This document shows positions 59,901-64,000 of a stretch of 64,000 nucleotides of DNA, piece after piece. How positions within the stretch are numbered: position 1 is the stretch's first letter; each line of letters opens with the position of its first letter. Origin of the DNA: Bacillota bacterium (GTDB lineage Bacteria; Bacillota; Clostridia; Lachnospirales; Lachnospiraceae); the NCBI GenBank assembly GCA_023391695.1, contig JAEWAK010000052.1, forward strand, positions 62,001 through 126,000. Reading direction: 5' to 3'. The translations under genes were made by a program, and so were the position numbers. Below the pieces are notes generated by a model. It did no database searches. It saw only the letters and a list, made by a program, of their open reading frames with translations, and had not been told where the DNA came from.

Positions 59901-59974
59901 ATGAATATCAAATTGAATAGTTGACGAATATCAAATATAATGTTAATATGTATTAAACATCATATTTGATAAAT
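59901..59974 (+). promoter_or_regulatory. MFS promoter with repeated operator half-sites
   Basis: -35 TTGACG (59922-59927), 17-bp spacer, -10 TAATAT (59945-59950). GAYGAATATCAAAT occurs at 59901-59914 and 59924-59937 (overlapping the -35), and the inverted core ATTTGATAAATATC lies at 59964-59977 after the -10. Such spacing fits repression by the ArsR-type protein encoded at 61372, which is inference. Confidence 0.6.
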
Positions 59975-59997
59975 ATCGAACATAGGAGGAAAATATA

Positions 59998-61263
59998 ATG
60001 AGTGAGACTGAAGTTACGGGATTCGATCAAAAAATTGGCTACAGGGATATCTGGGAGCAGAAGGAATATATCAAGCTTATATTTGCCAATGTCATAAACC
60101 GCTTTGGGGATTCGATTGATTCCATAGCATTTACCTGGCTGGTATTTTCATTAACGAACAGCCCGGCCTGGTCGGCTGTCATATTTGGGGTTAACCGGGT
60201 TCCGACAATTTTTCTGCAGCCTTTTGCCGGAGCTATAGTTGAAAATATGAATAAAAAGTTCATTATGGTATTAACGGATATTATCCGGGGGATTTGTGTC
60301 AGCCTGATCGCAGCCATGTTTATTTTCCATATATTAAATCCCTGGATACTTCTTGGAACAACCCTGGTAATCTCGGGTGCGGAGGCTTTCAGAGGGCCTG
60401 CGGGTACGGCGGTCCTGCCTAAAATCCTGGATAAAAAATGTTACGACTTCGGCATATCCTTAAATTCAGCCCTGACGAATATCATTGAACTGGCGGGTTT
60501 GGCAGCGGCCGGTGCCATTATTGCTTTTTTTGGTACCCAGACCGCAATCTTTATTGATGCGATTACCTTCTGGGGATCGGCGCTTATTATTCTTTTTATC
60601 AAAACCGGGGAAGATAATAGCTCCAATCAGAAAATTAAGGTTAAAGAATATTTTGAAACTTTAAAAGGCGGATTAAGCTATCTTAAGAAGAACCGGGTTA
60701 TTTTAAACTTTATATTACTTGCAATGGCTGCCAACGCAATCCTTGTTCCCCTGAATTCTTTGCAGGCACCGTTAGTGAAAAATATCTTAATGCAGGGAGA
60801 GTTTATGCTGTCAGTGCTGTCGATTGCCTTAACGGTTGGACTGGGGATTGGCTCTGCTTTATATCCATATGCTGCAAAAAAGATGGATACCAGAACGATG
60901 GTATTTACAGGCGGTATCTCCTTAAGCCTCTATTATATAATTCTTGTATTTTGCGGATATCTGAATACATATAAAATATTTTTATATGTCATCTGCGCTG
61001 TTACCTCTTTTGTTACGGGCTGTGGGTTATCATTACTTTTGTCTGCCCTGCATGTACAGTTTATGAAACGGATTGAAACCGGATATCTGGCCAGGGCCGG
61101 TGCCATTATGAGTTCCGGCTGTGTATGTACGATTCCATTCGCTTCATTTGGAATCAGTATCCTTACAAAACTCGTTCCCTTATCAAATATATTTTATATG
61201 GTGGGAGGATTGGGACTTGTAATTTTTGTAATAGTATACTTTAAAAAGGTAAAATTTGAATAA
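59998..61263 (+). CDS. MFS transporter (MFS_3/MefA-like)
   Basis: A 421-residue efflux-type major facilitator with about twelve membrane segments. The early motif NVINRFGDSIDSIAFTWLVF and the loop PFAGAIVENMNKKFIMVLTDI (motif A-like, split at about 71-91) resemble the MefA/MFS_3 group, which includes macrolide exporters. EAFRGPAGTAVLPKIL is also typical. The substrate is unknown. A strong SD, TAGGAGGAAA, precedes ATG 59998. Its promoter region is full of repeated half-sites and the regulator gene follows 108 bp downstream. Confidence 0.85.
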   Translation: MSETEVTGFDQKIGYRDIWEQKEYIKLIFANVINRFGDSIDSIAFTWLVFSLTNSPAWSAVIFGVNRVPTIFLQPFAGAIVENMNKKFIMVLTDIIRGICVSLIAAMFIFHILNPWILLGTTLVISGAEAFRGPAGTAVLPKILDKKCYDFGISLNSALTNIIELAGLAAAGAIIAFFGTQTAIFIDAITFWGSALIILFIKTGEDNSSNQKIKVKEYFETLKGGLSYLKKNRVILNFILLAMAANAILVPLNSLQAPLVKNILMQGEFMLSVLSIALTVGLGIGSALYPYAAKKMDTRTMVFTGGISLSLYYIILVFCGYLNTYKIFLYVICAVTSFVTGCGLSLLLSALHVQFMKRIETGYLARAGAIMSSGCVCTIPFASFGISILTKLVPLSNIFYMVGGLGLVIFVIVYFKKVKFE

Positions 61264-61371
61264 GGATAAATGAGGCAGAAAGATTTTGTCCGTACGGAAA
61301 ATATAACTTTTGTTTTCTGCAAAGACCTGCTATTATATATTATTATAATTTGATGATACGGGGTGTAAGCC

Positions 61372-62469
61372 ATGCAGCTAATGATCAAGAAAGAAATTAA
61401 TTATGTAGAGGAAGCGAATATCTTATTATTTATTCATGTAAATTCAATTACATTTGAAAAAATGATGAAGGAAAGCTACCGGAAGTTTACTTACAGCAAG
61501 GAATTATTTGATAAAAGATACGGACAAATCCTCAAAATATATAATCATGTAACGGATAATATGAGAATTGAGAAAAATAAACTGGAATTTTACTTTAAAG
61601 AAATCGGTAATTCCAAACTAAGCCTGTCGAACTACCTTTTACCCATCTATACGGAAACCCGTTTTGAAACCCTGCAGGAATATATGACCTCAGCCAGGGA
61701 GAAAAGCAATGCAGAATTAGTGAAAGACTTTAGTGATGTATTATCCCAATATTGCAGCATAGGCAATTCCGGTAATGAAAGTGGAGTTGATACATTTGAA
61801 GATTTAATGCGTATTATGGATAAGGCAGATTTGACCACAGAGGATAAGTGGAAAATAGCCCAGGCCTTTATTGACCATGATACACATTTAAAGGAAGTCT
61901 GCAATATTTTTGACAAGACAATCCGGTTAATGGAGGAATGCCGGAACGATATAAATGGTCTGGAGCAGGAATTTTATGATTACTGGGCGGACTACGCAGC
62001 GGGTACCGATTTCTTAAAGGAGCTGCAGGAATACACCAATGTTGTATGGCAATACGGCGGGGAAGGTACTGTTATTATTCCTTCCCTGTTCCGGCCCCTG
62101 TCCATATCCTTAAGTATTAATGACGAGGAGGATAAAAAACCGGATAAGATCCGCCTGGGAGTTATTTTAGATTCGAGCCTGTCTTATAAACCTTCCGAAG
62201 TTGACGGCGAAAAATTAAATACGGTACTGAAGCTCCTCAGTGATAAAAGTAAATTTGAAATACTGAAGTTAATAAAGGATAAACCGGCTTATGGGTTTAA
62301 AATAGCAAGTGCACTTAATCTGTCTACCTCCACCATATCCTACCACATGAACGGTTTAATATCGGCAGACCTGATCAAGCTTGAAAAGGATGCGAATAAG
62401 ATCTATTACAGTATGAATAAAGAAGCCATAAGTCAGTTCTTAGAGGATATCCGCACCCTGCTGCTGTAA
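61372..62469 (+). CDS. ArsR-type regulator with long N-terminal domain
   Basis: A 365-residue protein. The C-terminal about 75 residues are a winged helix: LNTVLKLLSDKSKFEILKLI (split about 281-300), GFKIASALNLSTSTISYHMN (recognition helix region, about 309-328) and a wing with LEKDANKIYYSM. The N-terminal about 280 residues are a helical domain without a motif I can name; it may bind a ligand. The layout fits regulators of neighbouring transporter genes. It is convergent with the DUF2804 gene, with only 13 bp between the stops. The SD GGGGTG is weak. Confidence 0.8.
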   Translation: MQLMIKKEINYVEEANILLFIHVNSITFEKMMKESYRKFTYSKELFDKRYGQILKIYNHVTDNMRIEKNKLEFYFKEIGNSKLSLSNYLLPIYTETRFETLQEYMTSAREKSNAELVKDFSDVLSQYCSIGNSGNESGVDTFEDLMRIMDKADLTTEDKWKIAQAFIDHDTHLKEVCNIFDKTIRLMEECRNDINGLEQEFYDYWADYAAGTDFLKELQEYTNVVWQYGGEGTVIIPSLFRPLSISLSINDEEDKKPDKIRLGVILDSSLSYKPSEVDGEKLNTVLKLLSDKSKFEILKLIKDKPAYGFKIASALNLSTSTISYHMNGLISADLIKLEKDANKIYYSMNKEAISQFLEDIRTLLL

Positions 62470-62482
62470 ACGGGCTGCATAT

Positions 62483-63508
62483 TTACCATCTGTTTTGAAC
62501 TCTTTCGGCAAATCCGAAAAAGTCATGTAATGAAATGGTTTGACCGTCATCGAGAACGGCCGTTCCGGTAAATCTGCCAAATACCTGATGCTGGCTGGTG
62601 GAAAGTAAAGCTGCGGATAAATTTAAATTCCGGTCATAGAGCGGTTGGAAGACCAGGTCTAACCGTTTATCTTCTGAAATAATCCGCCAGGGTTTCATAA
62701 ATTCATATTCTTTCCTGTCATTTTTGGGTATCCGGAATTTTACTTTTGTCAATTTACTTGCCTTTCCGTTTAAGAACAGCATATTCTCCGTGGCTTTTGA
62801 CGTGTCTCCGAAACCATAGCCAAGATTAAAGCCAAAAGGGCTGCCATCAATGAAACCCTGGGCCGCACTCCAGTACCAGGTGGTTTTATAGGGCCATATT
62901 CCGCGCCCCCAATCCAGAAGACCGAAGGAATTTACCGGAAGATAGGAATAACCGGTGTTTTTTAAAATGACATAACCGGCTGCAGCCATGCCGACTATTT
63001 TACGGTTATAATAAAAAAACTTATCATTTTCCCTAAAAGGTGTGGCAATGACCATGGAATCCTCCGGTTCACCGGTCAGGAGAATGGAGGCGGTAAGGTC
63101 TGAACCTGTAGTGAAATTTTTTATAAATAATGAGATTTTACGGTTTTGGTTTTCATGTGTTATACTTAAATTCACACTATCGTCTTTATAAATAATATCT
63201 CCGGTAAGGGAGGATTCAGGCAGTATCCACCCGGGAACAATTTTAACCACGTTTTTAGCCTGTTCTGAAATATTCTTAAAATCAACCAGGGTCACACTAA
63301 GCAGGAGGATACGGGAAGTACTTCCAAGGGTAAGTGCAAAAGCGGAATCTTCGTTGCAGATCAAATAGTAATCCCATTCTTTCAGGCGGAGCTTGTAAGC
63401 CGCATCTGCCCTGTTATACCTTAATAGGGGTGAGGTCGCATATCCTCTCTGGATTAATTCTCCGTGTTTATTTAATAAATCTGACGGATCCGTGATTTTA
63501 TACTCCAT
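62483..63508 (-). CDS. DUF2804-family protein
   Basis: A 341-residue protein of the DUF2804 type. Typical stretches are LKEWDYYLICNEDSAFALTLG (split near 44-64), YSYLPVNSFGLLDWGRGIWPYKTTW (split near 185-209) and SPFGFNLGYGFGDTSKATENM near 223. No signal peptide or membrane segment is seen. The fold is thought to be lipocalin/hydroxysteroid-type, but no activity is assigned. A GGGAGAAGAG SD precedes ATG 63508. Confidence 0.8.
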   Translation of the reverse strand: MEYKITDPSDLLNKHGELIQRGYATSPLLRYNRADAAYKLRLKEWDYYLICNEDSAFALTLGSTSRILLLSVTLVDFKNISEQAKNVVKIVPGWILPESSLTGDIIYKDDSVNLSITHENQNRKISLFIKNFTTGSDLTASILLTGEPEDSMVIATPFRENDKFFYYNRKIVGMAAAGYVILKNTGYSYLPVNSFGLLDWGRGIWPYKTTWYWSAAQGFIDGSPFGFNLGYGFGDTSKATENMLFLNGKASKLTKVKFRIPKNDRKEYEFMKPWRIISEDKRLDLVFQPLYDRNLNLSAALLSTSQHQVFGRFTGTAVLDDGQTISLHDFFGFAERVQNRW

Positions 63509-64000
63509 TTCTCTTCTCCCATTTTTAAACCTATATTATATATTATTATAAGGATTATTGTTAAAGAACCCCGGCAGTGAAGTGTATAATGAAAAAGGCA
63601 CCTCCCTCCCGGAATAGTTTCCCTTCCTGATTGTCACCCAGAAAGTCATAAAAAACTAAATTATGATTATATATACGTTTATATTTATTCAATAGTCTAA
63701 ATTGGACTTTTTGGGTAACAATCCTTCATGCGTTTGTCTGAGACTTAGCAGAGTTAGTGTATAATTATCATTGGCAAAAGTAAAAAAGGAAGTAGAGAAA
63801 AATCCCTACTTCCCAAATCATACCAAGAGAAACTGAATGAGGCATTGCCAATAAGTGCTTGACACAAACCTTAATAGAGTATTACTTGCAATGTCAGGCA
63901 TACTCTGTTATAATCAAGCTGGAAATAATCAATGGCATAATATTAAGACTTCAAGAAGATAGTTTTCCAAAAGCAGGGACTTATGGATAACTATTTTTCA
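63509..64000. other. Spacer at the right window edge with promoter and hairpin
   Basis: A hairpin GGAAGTAG/CTACTTCC lies at about 63789-63814. A good promoter, -35 TTGCAA (63886-63891), 17-bp spacer, -10 TATAAT (63909-63914), points rightward. An ATG at 63983 with AGGGA before it opens a frame that leaves the window after six codons; this may be the next gene but cannot be named. Nothing else supportable is seen. Confidence 0.5.

Noticed and set aside
63983..64000. New gene at the right edge
   Set aside because: Only six codons are inside the window; an SD-like AGGGA and a promoter are present but no identity can be supported.

Overview
The window reads as chromosomal DNA of a spore-forming, anaerobic, low-to-moderate GC Firmicute, most likely a member of the Lachnospiraceae (Clostridium cluster XIVa). 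The basis is gene content and order. A run close to the Bacillus subtilis origin-proximal block is present (spoVG, pth, mfd, prsA-like foldase, spoVT, mazG, HU, rqcP, yabP, yabQ, divIC, tRNA-Met, spoIIE, tilS, hpt, ftsH). It is mixed with genes common in Lachnospiraceae: a glgC-glgD pair, a DUF4080-type B12 radical SAM protein, a VanW protein, and DUF6472, DUF5050 and DUF2804 proteins.

Layout. 1-5.2 kb (minus strand): prs (cut by the window edge), a DnaI-like helicase loader, a DnaD-domain primosome protein and murC. The dnaD-murC gap holds a cluster of consensus DnaA boxes. Transcription switches to the plus strand near 5.2-5.7 kb. 5.7-31.6 kb: glycogen synthesis genes and the sporulation, division and RNA-maintenance block described above, with a NatA/NatB-type exporter and a creatininase-family enzyme inserted. 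31.6-35.3 kb: a non-coding stretch with a candidate small RNA, a 250-bp inverted repeat and a very small gene, then a GH13 glucosidase and tRNA-Leu/tRNA-Gly. 35.3-47 kb: radical SAM protein, nth, DEDDh exonuclease, TPR protein, VanW protein, AIR-synthase-like enzyme, an Lrp regulator with an aminotransferase, CheX and trmL. 47-53 kb: small membrane and zinc-ribbon-like proteins, and a minus-strand mutS2-response regulator-histidine kinase operon. 53-63.5 kb: an HtrA-like protein that has lost two catalytic residues, yhaM, a 23S rRNA methyltransferase, a repeat lipoprotein, an MFS exporter with its ArsR-type regulator, and a DUF2804 protein.

No phage, CRISPR array or intact transposase is visible. 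The unusual content is in the spacers. They hold several families of structured repeats whose stems show paired base changes, including a putative H-type pseudoknot with a palindromic hairpin placed just before the start codons of three unrelated genes. They also hold MITE-like elements with terminal inverted repeats and target duplications. A Spo0A-type spoIIE promoter with 21-bp spacing, as in B. subtilis, can be recognised.

Functional themes: replication and primosome control (DnaI, DnaD, DnaA boxes, Mfd, MutS2, Nth), the sporulation programme (SpoVG, SpoVT, YabP, YabQ, SpoIIE), translation fidelity (Pth, TruA, RqcP, TilS, TrmL, RlmD-like, tRNAs), storage glucan metabolism (GlgC, GlgD, GH13) and envelope sensing (two-component system, VanW, PrsA-like, pseudo-HtrA).
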